Shown here: positions 42,142 through 51,396 of the stretch, piece after piece
Numbering within the stretch: position 1 is the stretch's first letter
How the letters are laid out: every line of letters starts with the position of its first letter
Assembly (NCBI GenBank): GCA_009779975.1
Contig: WRAY01000010.1
Coordinates: 1 to 64,000, forward strand
Reading direction: 5' to 3'
Length of the DNA stretch: 64,000 bases
Source of the DNA: Bacillota bacterium
GTDB lineage: Bacteria > Bacillota > Clostridia > Christensenellales > Pumilibacteraceae
The notes under the pieces: generated by a model
What the model saw: the letters and a program-made list of their open reading frames with translations, nothing else
The model's database searches: none
Told to the model about the DNA's origin: nothing
Translations under genes and position numbers: made by a program

Positions 42142-44431
42142 CAATAATATGACCCCAAAAAAATTTGCAGACTATCTCAACAAAAAAGTTTGTGCTAATG
42201 TTCTTGAGATTATTTTTGACGGCTCAAGTGTTGTTGACGCACAATGCCTAAAAGATGTCAAGGTAGTTTCTCAAATGCTGACTTTTGGGTTTGTTTTTTC
42301 ATATGTTAAGTTCAAGCAAGATTTCATAGACAACTATGATTTTCCTTCAACTTCAAATTCAAAAAGGGTTTTTGATGTTTTCAAAACTATCTACAGCGGT
42401 GAAAATATTGCTCTGGATTTGATGATATATGCAATAACAGAAATGCAGATGGATGTTCTGAAAAACGGAGACAATTCTTATTTTAGAGGCGTCATTGCTC
42501 CTTTAAAGGGCGATATGCAAATCCCGTCTCTTAGAGAACCTATAAAAAAATGGCTGCAAAACGAAACATACGCAGAGAAAAATCCATTGGTTATTCTTGA
42601 GATGTTAATGGCAGTGTATCACTCGTTTCCATTTTTGGAGAAAATAGAGGTAAACTACAAAAAAGAAGAAGAGTTGCCTTTTAAGAGTTTGATAGAATTT
42701 ATTAATCCTCAAACAGAAAAGACCTACCCTTCATTTTTGACATTGGTTGAAAATGATTTTGGAGTTTATTATCTATTTAGTTATGAAGGAATACCTTCTG
42801 AAAACAATGAAGAAAAAACTAAGTTGACTTATTATTCATTGTGCGGTGCGACATCCTGCAGTGAAGATTTACCGACAAAAAAATTCAACCCTTTTTTTAA
42901 GCCGAGTTGCCTCAAAACCAAAGTAAAATCAGAACCGATTTTTGCAAAGTCTTTTTTTTCCTTGAGTTACAGAAACATCAAAAATCTTTCTCTTGCAATC
43001 AGTGATGTCATCTCAGACGAAACAAAAGATGAACTGGAAGACAGGTTCGAGACAAAATATATTGACATTTTCAAATTCGGAAAAAAGAAAAGTGAATTAA
43101 ATTGGGACAACATAATAACGATTTTAATGATTGATTTAGGACCGAGTGCATTACTAGAAATTATTTTGGGCACAGACGGACTATACTTTAACAACATTTT
43201 AAAAAATCTTGAAATGCGTTATATAGGCTGTAAAGAGGCTAAAAACTTTCGTGAAAATGTCAAAAAAAAGTATTATTCCGCTCTTGAAAATGAAGAAAGA
43301 ATACTCAAAAGAATGAGCGGAGAAGCACTTTCTCCAAAAAATAAAAGAGCATTAAAACGCTCATTAATGGCAAAAAGCATAATCGTTGAGATGACAAATC
43401 TTGACGAGGCAAAAAAGAACAAACAAGAAGTCAATATCTCAATTGCTGAAAGTTTGGTCGACAAAATAAAAAAGGTTAACAAAATCATTAACAACACAGC
43501 ACTCTCAAACAGTGCTGCAATTTTGAAAATCAATCGGGAACTGGAGGCAATTTTCCGACACATAATTCCGTTTTACTGCGGAATACTTGCGTATCAAGAA
43601 CACAAAGAGAAAATGTGGAGAGAGGTTGTTGATGAGAGTTCGGTAAACAAAGAAGAAGTTTTCAATGAATGTGAAAGAAGATTTTTTGAAGCGGCAAAAA
43701 ATGAAATAGTGAAAATAAAAAAGAGCAGTCTCGGAGAACTCATAGGAGCGTTTAGAGCGCTTTGCCATTCTGTTTTTTCATGTGAAAAGAAAGCAACGGA
43801 TAAGCAACTGGAGAATTCAAGATTGCTGAACGGAGCAATCGGTAGAGGTTATGTTTGTTCTTACGGGGCTTTTGAAAAGATTTTGAAAGTAAAGTGCGAT
43901 GAAGATATGGACAAAGAAATGGTGAAAGGAGACAAGAGGATGGAATGGTTTTTTAACACCGAAAAACATTCAAAGCCGCTCGAAGATGTCTATGCCAGTT
44001 CAATTTTGTATGAAAATTTTCTCTACACCGTCAAAGACCTCCTTGACTTTTTGATGTATAACCAAGACTATGAAAAAGAAAGGGTTTTAGGCAAGCAAAT
44101 TTCCTATGACCCTGTTTATCCTTTTGTTGTCAGATACGACACGAAAAGTGAAAACAGAGACGGCTATAACATCAACAGTTTCAGAATATCATCACTTGAC
44201 GAAGGTCTTTCACACGATGAAGATATTGTCACCGGCGTAAAAATACTATCAGAGAGAGAGTATTGCATAAACGAAAAATACTATTGCATACCAAATGCCG
44301 CCTCATCAAATTCAAGATGGTGGATTGAACCGTTCTTGATAAATTGCAGAAAATATGACCAAATGATTTGCGGTGTTTTTAATGAAGAAACAAACGAAGA
44401 AAAAAAGAAATCCATAGATAAGGAGACCTAA
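42125..44431 (+). CDS. 768-aa protein of unknown function, cluster gene
   Basis: It is translated from overlapping sequence at the end of the ATPase gene. Several ATGs (42125, 42128, 42134, 42149) are possible starts; 42125 is taken because GAGG lies 12 nt before it, but MTPKKFADYLN at 42149 reads most like a natural N-terminus. The protein is soluble and mixed alpha/beta. A Lys/Glu-rich helical region spans about 380-470, with Cys-rich patches (SCSEDLPTKKF, ALCHSVFSCEKKAT). The C-terminal 120 residues look globular (YDPVYPFVVRYDT, SSNSRWWIEPFLIN). No family was recognised. Tight coupling to the ATPase and to the AdoMetDC-like gene (4-nt gap) argues for one functional unit. Confidence 0.7.
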   Translation: MMTMNNNNMTPKKFADYLNKKVCANVLEIIFDGSSVVDAQCLKDVKVVSQMLTFGFVFSYVKFKQDFIDNYDFPSTSNSKRVFDVFKTIYSGENIALDLMIYAITEMQMDVLKNGDNSYFRGVIAPLKGDMQIPSLREPIKKWLQNETYAEKNPLVILEMLMAVYHSFPFLEKIEVNYKKEEELPFKSLIEFINPQTEKTYPSFLTLVENDFGVYYLFSYEGIPSENNEEKTKLTYYSLCGATSCSEDLPTKKFNPFFKPSCLKTKVKSEPIFAKSFFSLSYRNIKNLSLAISDVISDETKDELEDRFETKYIDIFKFGKKKSELNWDNIITILMIDLGPSALLEIILGTDGLYFNNILKNLEMRYIGCKEAKNFRENVKKKYYSALENEERILKRMSGEALSPKNKRALKRSLMAKSIIVEMTNLDEAKKNKQEVNISIAESLVDKIKKVNKIINNTALSNSAAILKINRELEAIFRHIIPFYCGILAYQEHKEKMWREVVDESSVNKEEVFNECERRFFEAAKNEIVKIKKSSLGELIGAFRALCHSVFSCEKKATDKQLENSRLLNGAIGRGYVCSYGAFEKILKVKCDEDMDKEMVKGDKRMEWFFNTEKHSKPLEDVYASSILYENFLYTVKDLLDFLMYNQDYEKERVLGKQISYDPVYPFVVRYDTKSENRDGYNINSFRISSLDEGLSHDEDIVTGVKILSEREYCINEKYYCIPNAASSNSRWWIEPFLINCRKYDQMICGVFNEETNEEKKKSIDKET

Positions 44432-44435
44432 ACTA

Positions 44436-45233
44436 ATGCTGCATATAATGCTTGATGCTTATAAATGTACTGACGAGAAAGCGGCGGATATGAGTTCGAT
44501 TTATTCAGTAATATCACGGCTCACTCATTCGCTTGGGGTAAAAACGATTGCACCGCCGATTTTAGTGCCGTATTATTATGGAAAAGAAAAAGCCGATGAC
44601 GGAATAAGCGCTTTTGTTTTGCTCAAAGGCGGACATTTTACTATTCACACTTTTCCGGAAAGAGAATGTTATTTTGTTGACATGCTTTATGACGGCTTTT
44701 TTAATCCTGAGAAATTCCAGCAGATTCTTTCAAAAGAGTTGCCGTTCGGAGTATTTAAAATTGCCAGTATAGACAGAAGGTTTGATGTTATTTCACAACA
44801 AAAAGATTTAAGGATTGACGAGTGCAAAGATTTTGGACCGCATTACCTCATCAAAGGTGAGAATGAGATTGAGTTGAATATCGACAAAATTTATCACTTC
44901 TTGGACAGATTGCCTCCAAAGGTAAACATGACTCCAATCATGCGTCCTTATGTCATGACCGATGCTTTGAAAAAACCGACCTATATCAGCGGCATAACTA
45001 TGATAGCAGAAAGTCACATAGCGCTTCACTATCACATTGAAACAAAGACATTTTTCGCCGATGTTTTCTCATGCAGTTTTGTAGACGCTGCAAAAGTGCA
45101 AAAAGAAATTGAGAAAGAGTTGGGAGTAAAGTGTGAAAACGCCCTTATATCCCGCGGCTCAAAACACACCCACCGCCTCCCATCCCGGGAAGAATTCACT
45201 TCTCGATATGACAATTGGAGAGAGAATATTTAA
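44436..45233 (+). CDS. Tandem S-adenosylmethionine decarboxylase-like protein
   Basis: 265 aa made of two AdoMetDC/SpeH-like halves. Half 1 (about 1-120) keeps GGHFTIHTFPE and VDMLYDG, but the cleavage-site Ser is Gly66 and the later Cys is replaced (Asp86); only His71 matches. Half 2 (about 140-262) has AESHIALHYHIE and ADVFSC: Ser193, His198 and Cys213. Their spacing (5 and 15) equals that of the prokaryotic class 1b enzyme (Ser63, His68, Cys83 in Thermotoga). It could therefore self-cleave to a pyruvoyl enzyme with one active half. Normal bacterial class 1b enzymes are single 120-130-aa domains. It may make decarboxylated SAM, or sense SAM. The start is 4 nt after the previous stop, with AGGAG. 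Confidence 0.82.
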   Translation: MLHIMLDAYKCTDEKAADMSSIYSVISRLTHSLGVKTIAPPILVPYYYGKEKADDGISAFVLLKGGHFTIHTFPERECYFVDMLYDGFFNPEKFQQILSKELPFGVFKIASIDRRFDVISQQKDLRIDECKDFGPHYLIKGENEIELNIDKIYHFLDRLPPKVNMTPIMRPYVMTDALKKPTYISGITMIAESHIALHYHIETKTFFADVFSCSFVDAAKVQKEIEKELGVKCENALISRGSKHTHRLPSREEFTSRYDNWRENI

Positions 45234-45260
45234 TCATCATTTCCCATGTGAAAAATAATA

Positions 45261-45289
45261 GGGGGCGAGTTCTTTGAGTATTCGCCTCC
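45261..45289 (+). terminator. Probable terminator of the first cluster transcript
   Basis: GGGGGCGA (45261-45268) and TCGCCTCC (45282-45289) pair with a G bulge and are followed by TAAATTTTAT. The rest of 45290-45424 is AT-rich and shows nothing else. Confidence 0.5.
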
Positions 45290-45424
45290 TAAATTTTATA
45301 AACATGCCCCTTGGGGTGAAATTACCGCTAAATGAGGTCGGATTCAAAATTAAACCCAAAGGTTTTAATATTTTTTATTAAGATTAAAACAAGATTAAAA
45401 CGAATTTTGAATGCTGGCAGGCGG

Positions 45425-45453
45425 TTGACATGCTGCAAAATATATAGTATAAT
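45425..45453 (+). promoter_or_regulatory. Consensus promoter of the second half of the cluster
   Basis: TTGACA (45425-45430), 17 nt, TATAAT (45448-45453), both perfect. The leader is about 40 nt and AGGAG lies before the ATG at 45501. Confidence 0.85.
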
Positions 45454-45500
45454 ATGAAGAATAAATAGGGAGAGTTTCATCATTTCCTTCAGGAGTAAAT

Positions 45501-47108
45501 ATGGAAAAAATAAAAGAAATATTAAAGCCTATTAAAAAAATAAAAGACAAAGTTGAAGAAAAAATAAAAGAAAAAACAACTTCAAATTCAACTGAGCCGA
45601 CTTTGGTCAAACATTTCACAAAGTTTGTCTATCCTTTCAGGTTCACAAAAAATGATAAAGCATCCCGCCTTAATGAAGCAATAACCAGCGGAAAGGGAAC
45701 TGAGATGAAATTGTTTTTATCAACAGGTATTGACGGAAGTGAATTGAGAGGGGGCGTTAGTGAATACTATTCTGACAAGGAAGATGAATGCAGTTCAAGA
45801 ATTGCAAAATGTTATCGTCTCAACGACCAATGCAGACGGCATTTCAATTTGCCGCAAAGAGCAATTGACTTTTTGATATTCACTGCTCGCGGGGACAATG
45901 CTCAATATAAAATTCAGTTAACTGATGTCAGAATATTTTTGTTTGAGACAGGGGTTGGATTTTTGGAGGTTGAGTGTGTGTATCCTGAGGGAAGCACAAT
46001 AAATGACTATCTTGAATGCAACTATTTTATCAGTGAAACAAAGGGAACAAAAGCAGATGTTAATGTTTTTTCCCACACTCGAAAACTTGACAAAGACACT
46101 GAAGAAGTCATGGAATTCAAGTTGAAAGACTTGCTTTTAAATGTTTTGTCCTATGTCGGTGATGTTAGACATTTTGAGGGTGACTCAACACAATTCAGCG
46201 ACAAGAACACAGTGATTTATTCTTATGCCCTTTTGACAAAAGAGCCGAAAACTTTGCCTTATGACCTTGCAGCAACTCTATTTTTAGCACGAAAAAACTT
46301 TAAAGGTTCTTATAAATTTCCTCAAAGAGAATATGACATAGCAAGCAATCGCAATATTTTTCAGTCATTTGGAAACTCTTATTGGGCAACTTCTCAATGC
46401 GGAACAATTAATTTGAGTCACTTGACTGATGACGAAACAACAAATGATTTTTTTAAAACACTTTTTCCATCAAAACTTCGCAATGCCTACTATCATCTTT
46501 TTTTGAGTGTTTTGCACCAAAAATATGCAATGTATATTCTGTCTCGAATTGAATGCCTTGAAAAGATTGAGAAAAATTATGAAGCGTCAAAAAAACAATT
46601 AAAAGAAGTGAGAGAAAATCAAGAAAAAGCAGCACTGCTTAAAATGCGTGCGTTTTTCAAAAATCCGTCAAATCATGAACACATCAACAAATATTTTGAA
46701 CTGCTTAATGTAACTTATGAAATTGAAGAAATCTATAAAGATTTTTGCGATAGTATTCAAAGTGCCGAGACAATATGCGACACCCATGTTGCAAAAATTG
46801 AGTCCTATGAAAACAAAATAGCAGCATTGAAAAAAGAAAAAATAAGTGTAATTTTAACAGTTTTTACTCCGGTCGTTGCTTTCATCACCGTTTTTCGGAT
46901 ATTATGGGAAGTTTTGGAGTCTTTTTGGAGCGAACAATTAACTTTTGCTGACCCCCAAATATTCATCATGGCAATTGTTTTGGCATTTCCTGTCATGTTG
47001 ATTTTGCTTGGATTGGTGCGAAGAATGAAAGAAATAAGGAAACTAAAAAGAGAAATACAAGAAATGTGCAAAATAGAAGGTGAGGAAAAGGTAAGAGGTA
47101 AAAAGTAA
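45501..47108 (+). CDS. Membrane protein with large cytosolic domain and C-terminal two-TM hairpin
   Basis: A 535-aa protein. A Lys/Glu-rich amphipathic N-terminus (residues 1-30) is followed by a soluble domain to about 335 that includes TARGDNAQYKIQLTDVRIFL and DLAATLFLARKNF. Helical and coiled-coil sequence runs to about 450. Two TM helices (VILTVFTPVVAFITVFRILW and IFIMAIVLAFPVMLILLGLV) and a basic helical tail close it. This layout (cytosolic domain, long helix, two TMs at the C-terminus) recalls CorA-type or pore-forming effectors, but no CorA GMN motif is visible. It is the first gene of the promoter-led second operon, ahead of the TIR protein. The function is unknown. Confidence 0.7.
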   Translation: MEKIKEILKPIKKIKDKVEEKIKEKTTSNSTEPTLVKHFTKFVYPFRFTKNDKASRLNEAITSGKGTEMKLFLSTGIDGSELRGGVSEYYSDKEDECSSRIAKCYRLNDQCRRHFNLPQRAIDFLIFTARGDNAQYKIQLTDVRIFLFETGVGFLEVECVYPEGSTINDYLECNYFISETKGTKADVNVFSHTRKLDKDTEEVMEFKLKDLLLNVLSYVGDVRHFEGDSTQFSDKNTVIYSYALLTKEPKTLPYDLAATLFLARKNFKGSYKFPQREYDIASNRNIFQSFGNSYWATSQCGTINLSHLTDDETTNDFFKTLFPSKLRNAYYHLFLSVLHQKYAMYILSRIECLEKIEKNYEASKKQLKEVRENQEKAALLKMRAFFKNPSNHEHINKYFELLNVTYEIEEIYKDFCDSIQSAETICDTHVAKIESYENKIAALKKEKISVILTVFTPVVAFITVFRILWEVLESFWSEQLTFADPQIFIMAIVLAFPVMLILLGLVRRMKEIRKLKREIQEMCKIEGEEKVRGKK

Positions 47109-47149
47109 AAAGTAAAAAGTATTGTTTAATTATTTTTTGGAGGAAAATA

Positions 47150-50122
47150 GTGAGAGAAGAAACAACACGAATTTGTCAATATTGCAGTGCATCATTATCA
47201 GGCATCTCTGGACGACGGGTTAGGTGTCGTTTTTGCGGTGAAGAAAATTTTATTACTGCTTGGAGCGGTGAAGTTCAATCGCTTTTGGACTCTGCTTCAA
47301 ATTTTAGAAATCTGAAACAGCACTATAACGCTTTAAAAACTTACTCTGATATATTAATCATTGACCCAGAATGTACCGAGGCTCTTTGGGGAAGGCTTTT
47401 GGCAAACTATGGAGTTGAGATTATCGGACGAGAGGGGGATGTAAAATTTATTATCACCTTTTTGCAAGAAACACCGCTTCAAAATAACAATGACTACAAC
47501 ACACTTTTGTTGGTTGTGAGGCGAAAACTTGACGGTGAGAGTGAAGCAAAACAATATGAAAACTTTGCTCAAAAAATTGAAAACCTCAGACAAAACACAC
47601 TTGAAATAACAAAAACCCTTGACCCTTATGATGTGTTTATTTGTTTTAGTGACACAGAAAAAAACATTGAAGGCAGAAAACTAACTGACTATGATGTTGC
47701 GCTTTCACTCTATGAAAAACTGGAACGGGAAGGTCTGAATGTCTTTTTCTCAACGCAAAGTCTTGCAGGGATTAGCGATGAAGAAAAAGAGCCGATAATT
47801 TATCATGCGCTAACAACTGCAAAATCAATGGTTCTTCTTGCAACAACAAATGAATGCTTAGAAGAGACAAGCGTTCACAACCAGTGGTCAAGATTTTTTG
47901 ACATTCGACTAAAAGACACTCGAAAAGAACTAATCACTTATTTTTGGAAAACCGTCAGACATAATCTTCTTCCTGACACTTTGAAAAACTATTTTAGTTC
48001 TTCAAAAAGCGACATAAGAGTTCATGATGACGAAAAAAGAAGCATCAAAAATCTGTCTCAAAAAGTTTTGGAGGTCAATGCAAAGTTTTGCTCAACCGAA
48101 AAAATTCAATTAAGAGAAAGTGATTTCAAAAACGAAAAAGAATCAATAAGAAGAGAAAAAGTTGACCTAGGACTTGAAAAAAGACAGAAACTCGGCACTC
48201 ACAAAATTGCCTCAATCTCAGCAGACGCAAAAGAATTAATTGCTTCTGCTAAAAACGCAATTAAAAGAGGTTCATTCACATTTGCGGAAAAACTAATCTA
48301 TGAAGATCTACTCCCTGAAAAGTCAAATAATCATGAAGTAATTCTTTTAAAACTTTTCACAAAAAGCGAAGCGAGAGACCTTGACGAACTATTTTCTCAT
48401 CACAGAAATCTATCAAATCGAGAACTAATCGACCTCTACATAACTCACGCTCCAAGAGAAAGCAGTGAAGAATTTTTAAATTGCTGGATTGAATTAATCA
48501 CCAATTTAAAAGGGGTTAACTCACTAAAAGAAAGTTTGAAAGACATTGAATATATTGTTCAATTTGATGTCTCTCGCCACAAGCAACTAGTAGACTTTGT
48601 TGAAAAAAAGGCAATTGAGACACTTGATAGCGACATTATCGAAACACTGGAAAGATGTCTTTTCAGCGGCGATGTCGGAAGATTTGTGTTTTTATATTCG
48701 TCGCTCGGAAAAAGACACTTTGCAAAAAAAGACAAAACAAAAGCACTGTTCTATTTTGACAAGGCACTTGAATTGGATGAAGGGCATCTCGGAACTCTTT
48801 TTGAAAAATACAAAGTCAAACATTTCAACGACAATATTTTTACTTCTGAGGCAAGAGCAGACGCACTTAGTATATTTGAATTTAAGCATTGCAAGCCCGA
48901 AACAAGGGAAAAGTATCTTGACAAAATAATCGACACGCTTATTGAAGAATGTGAATGCACGACAAAACTTTGTTTTGAAAAAAATGTCGACTACTATTTG
49001 CCGTTCTACAACCGCAAAAAAGACCAACAAGTCATCATTAACAAAGTCTACAACGAAATGCACAAATTCGGCTTTTTCAATATTGCTGAAAAATATTGTG
49101 CTGTTGCAATCAGCCTTGAGCCAAGGGCAAGACATTATTTTAATCTTTTGCAAATCAAACTCCATTGCTACTCTCAAAACGACCTCATTAACTTCAAAGA
49201 CCCCGAGATTTACAAAACTGACGAATTCAAACAAGCAATAAGAGCGGCAGGGAGCGAAGGCAATGAAAAATTTATAGACACTCTCAACGAGTTGTCAAGA
49301 AAGCAGCAAGAAAATATAGTTTCAAAAAAAGCAAAAAGAACTGCCCCTATTCCGCCTTCGCCCGAGCATTGCGTTCTTTTGGAAAACGCAAGACTAAAAA
49401 AGAAATTAGAACAAGTTAAATTTGAAAAAGAAGCAATAAAACTCGAAAAAGAAATAGTCAAAGCGGAAAAACAAAAACTAAAAGATAAAAAACATGTTTA
49501 TATTGTTTTTGCATTAGTTAGCGGAATAGCATTGCTGTTTGCAAGTCTTGCAGGGACTATATTCATTTCTCTTACAAGGGCTTTTCCTAATCCTCCTCGT
49601 TATCCGTCTCTTTTTAACTTAGGTGCGGGAATAACAGATTTTTTTAGACAAATTTTTGGAGATGGATTTTGGAACAGCGGACTAGAGTCTATGCCTATCA
49701 TCTTTAATATTTTGTTTTATTCAGGAATTATTTCAATTTTAGTTTGGACACTACTCAAAAAAAAGAAAATAAGTGCTATCTCAAAATTCCTAATTGCTAT
49801 CGGTTCAATTGTTTTTGTCCTTAATATTGTTGCTTCAACATCATTGCTAATTGCTAATTCGAACGATATCGGAAGAGGTTTATTAAATGGTGCAATCCAT
49901 ATTTTTAGTCAATTTGTTGGCGGAGGCTTTTGGCAGCATGTAAGTCTATTATGGCTGAGTGGAAGTTCCGAAATCCTTGCAACTCTCAATTTTGTTTATT
50001 ATATTGCCCTAGTAATGTTGGGGCTGGGAATTTTCCTTCACCTAAAACAAAAACGAGAGCAAAAAATAGTTCATCAAATTGAAAAAAAATACTCTCAAGA
50101 GTCCGATGTTAACTCATTATAA
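47150..50122 (+). CDS. Zinc-ribbon/TIR/TPR membrane protein
   Basis: A 990-aa multidomain protein with a GTG start after GGAGG. Residues 9-29 form a zinc ribbon (CQYC, CRFC). Residues 45-110 are TPR-like. Residues about 158-285 form a TIR domain: PYDVFICFSDTEKN, GLNVFFSTQSLAGI, EEKEPIIYHALTTAKSMVLL, then NQWSRFF. The Glu cluster at 211-214 is where bacterial TIR NADases place the catalytic Glu. Residues 350-720 are helical/TPR repeats (KTKALFYFDKALELDEGHLG). A charged coiled coil spans 740-780, and four TMs lie at about 782-808, 848-869, 876-902 and 942-965. TIR enzymes cleave NAD+ or make cyclic-ADPR signals in antiphage defence; here the membrane tail suggests a bound sensor/effector. Confidence 0.82.
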   Translation: MREETTRICQYCSASLSGISGRRVRCRFCGEENFITAWSGEVQSLLDSASNFRNLKQHYNALKTYSDILIIDPECTEALWGRLLANYGVEIIGREGDVKFIITFLQETPLQNNNDYNTLLLVVRRKLDGESEAKQYENFAQKIENLRQNTLEITKTLDPYDVFICFSDTEKNIEGRKLTDYDVALSLYEKLEREGLNVFFSTQSLAGISDEEKEPIIYHALTTAKSMVLLATTNECLEETSVHNQWSRFFDIRLKDTRKELITYFWKTVRHNLLPDTLKNYFSSSKSDIRVHDDEKRSIKNLSQKVLEVNAKFCSTEKIQLRESDFKNEKESIRREKVDLGLEKRQKLGTHKIASISADAKELIASAKNAIKRGSFTFAEKLIYEDLLPEKSNNHEVILLKLFTKSEARDLDELFSHHRNLSNRELIDLYITHAPRESSEEFLNCWIELITNLKGVNSLKESLKDIEYIVQFDVSRHKQLVDFVEKKAIETLDSDIIETLERCLFSGDVGRFVFLYSSLGKRHFAKKDKTKALFYFDKALELDEGHLGTLFEKYKVKHFNDNIFTSEARADALSIFEFKHCKPETREKYLDKIIDTLIEECECTTKLCFEKNVDYYLPFYNRKKDQQVIINKVYNEMHKFGFFNIAEKYCAVAISLEPRARHYFNLLQIKLHCYSQNDLINFKDPEIYKTDEFKQAIRAAGSEGNEKFIDTLNELSRKQQENIVSKKAKRTAPIPPSPEHCVLLENARLKKKLEQVKFEKEAIKLEKEIVKAEKQKLKDKKHVYIVFALVSGIALLFASLAGTIFISLTRAFPNPPRYPSLFNLGAGITDFFRQIFGDGFWNSGLESMPIIFNILFYSGIISILVWTLLKKKKISAISKFLIAIGSIVFVLNIVASTSLLIANSNDIGRGLLNGAIHIFSQFVGGGFWQHVSLLWLSGSSEILATLNFVYYIALVMLGLGIFLHLKQKREQKIVHQIEKKYSQESDVNSL

Positions 50123-50128
50123 AAATGT

Positions 50129-50267
50129 GGGTTCGCGTTGCTCACCCCTATATGCTTTTAAATATTGAGGGTCATAATGTTTGAGAGGTGCACCTGAAGT
50201 TAGCATAAAGTATTAATAAAATGTGTGTGCTTGACACAAAAAAAGTAGGGGTGAGCAACGCGAACCC
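50129..50267. repeat. MITE-like element with 22-bp perfect terminal inverted repeats
   Basis: GGGTTCGCGTTGCTCACCCC, then TA (50129-50150), is the exact reverse complement of 50246-50267. The 95-bp AT-rich interior encodes nothing. It is the full-length form of the GGGGTGAGCAACGCG subtype and lies between the TIR and SPFH genes. Confidence 0.85.
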
Positions 50268-50316
50268 GAAAAAAATAGACAACAATAAAATCAACAACAA
50301 AAGGAGATAATCAAAA

Positions 50317-51396
50317 ATGCCAAGAAGTAAAAAAGATTTTTCAACCTATAACATTCAAAATGAACGCCCCGGAGACTTGTTTTCAAGGCAATGCGTTTTA
50401 GACACTGTCACAAAGAAATCGGAGTTTATTGTCGCCGACGGCTATGTTGCGTTTGTTCTCCGTGACGGAGTTCGCCAAGAAACTATCCGAAGCGGCAGAC
50501 ATCAACTTTTCGGAAGAAAAGGTGTTTTTGGCAAAATCGATGTCAAAAGAATGGGCGGATTTAATATTATTTTCGTCTCAAACAACACCTCAAAAAATAT
50601 CGTCCCATGGGGAATTCCAAGTAAAGAAATGGAAATGAAAGACCCATTGACGGGCGTTGATTTTTCAATGGCTTCCCATGGCGAGATGACAATAAGGGTT
50701 GCAAATCCTGAAAAATTCTATGAAGAATGGCTTGTCAACAAGCCTGAGGGTTTTTCAGTTCTTGATTTTCAAACACTGGCACTCACTAAAATTAAAATCA
50801 AAGTGAGAGAAGCAATCTTGAAAACAATTCGTGAACAAGATATTCCTTATCACAGAGTTGACGAGAGAACAAACGACATAGCAAGAGGCGTTCTTAAAAT
50901 TTTGCAAAACGAATTTGCAACGCATTTTGGAATTAATGTTGCAGATTTCGGCATCATCAAAATCACCATCCCTCAAGACAGAAAAGAAGAGATGATGAAA
51001 AAATATGATACGGCAAGGGCAAAACGAGAAGAAAAAGACGACATCAGAGAAACTCTCGACATGCTTGAAAGGATGCAAGACAGAGAATGGGAAAAAGAAA
51101 AATTCCTAATCGAGTTAAAAGCAAGAAACTATGACAAATACTTGCAGGTTTGCCGTGCAATCGGCTGGGAAGGAACTGCTCAAACAAAAGCAAAAGGCAA
51201 AGCGGAAAATGTTAAAGCGGGCGGATTTTGTAATAAATGCGGAAAAATGTTCGCAGAAGGCTGCGAATTCTGTTCAGGTTGCGGCAACCGAGTTTCAGCC
51301 CAAGCGTGCAAATGCGGAAATATTTTAGCACCCGGTGCTATGTTTTGCAACAAATGCGGAACAAATGTCGGAAATATCAAGGAGGAAACAAAATAA
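50317..51396 (+). CDS. SPFH-domain protein with C-terminal zinc ribbons (YdjI-like)
   Basis: 359 aa. Residues about 35-235 form an SPFH/band-7-like domain of the virion-core/YdjI type: VADGYVAFVLRDGVRQETIR, SGRHQLFGRK, MASHGEMTIRVANPEKFYEE. Then comes a charged helix (DDIRETLDMLERMQDREWEK) and two double zinc ribbons at about 300-352 (CNKCGKMF, CEFCSGCG, ACKCGNIL, CNKCGTNVG). It lacks an N-terminal TM. In Bacillus the relative YdjI acts with PspA-type proteins at the membrane under stress. Here it is followed, with a 1-nt overlap, by a small coiled-coil protein, and it shares the zinc-ribbon theme with the TIR protein and the protease. Confidence 0.88.
   Translation: MPRSKKDFSTYNIQNERPGDLFSRQCVLDTVTKKSEFIVADGYVAFVLRDGVRQETIRSGRHQLFGRKGVFGKIDVKRMGGFNIIFVSNNTSKNIVPWGIPSKEMEMKDPLTGVDFSMASHGEMTIRVANPEKFYEEWLVNKPEGFSVLDFQTLALTKIKIKVREAILKTIREQDIPYHRVDERTNDIARGVLKILQNEFATHFGINVADFGIIKITIPQDRKEEMMKKYDTARAKREEKDDIRETLDMLERMQDREWEKEKFLIELKARNYDKYLQVCRAIGWEGTAQTKAKGKAENVKAGGFCNKCGKMFAEGCEFCSGCGNRVSAQACKCGNILAPGAMFCNKCGTNVGNIKEETK

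Noticed and set aside
44808-45214. Minus-strand ORFs of 60-75 aa across the AdoMetDC-like gene
   Set aside because: Shadows of a well-supported plus-strand gene, with no SD or family match.
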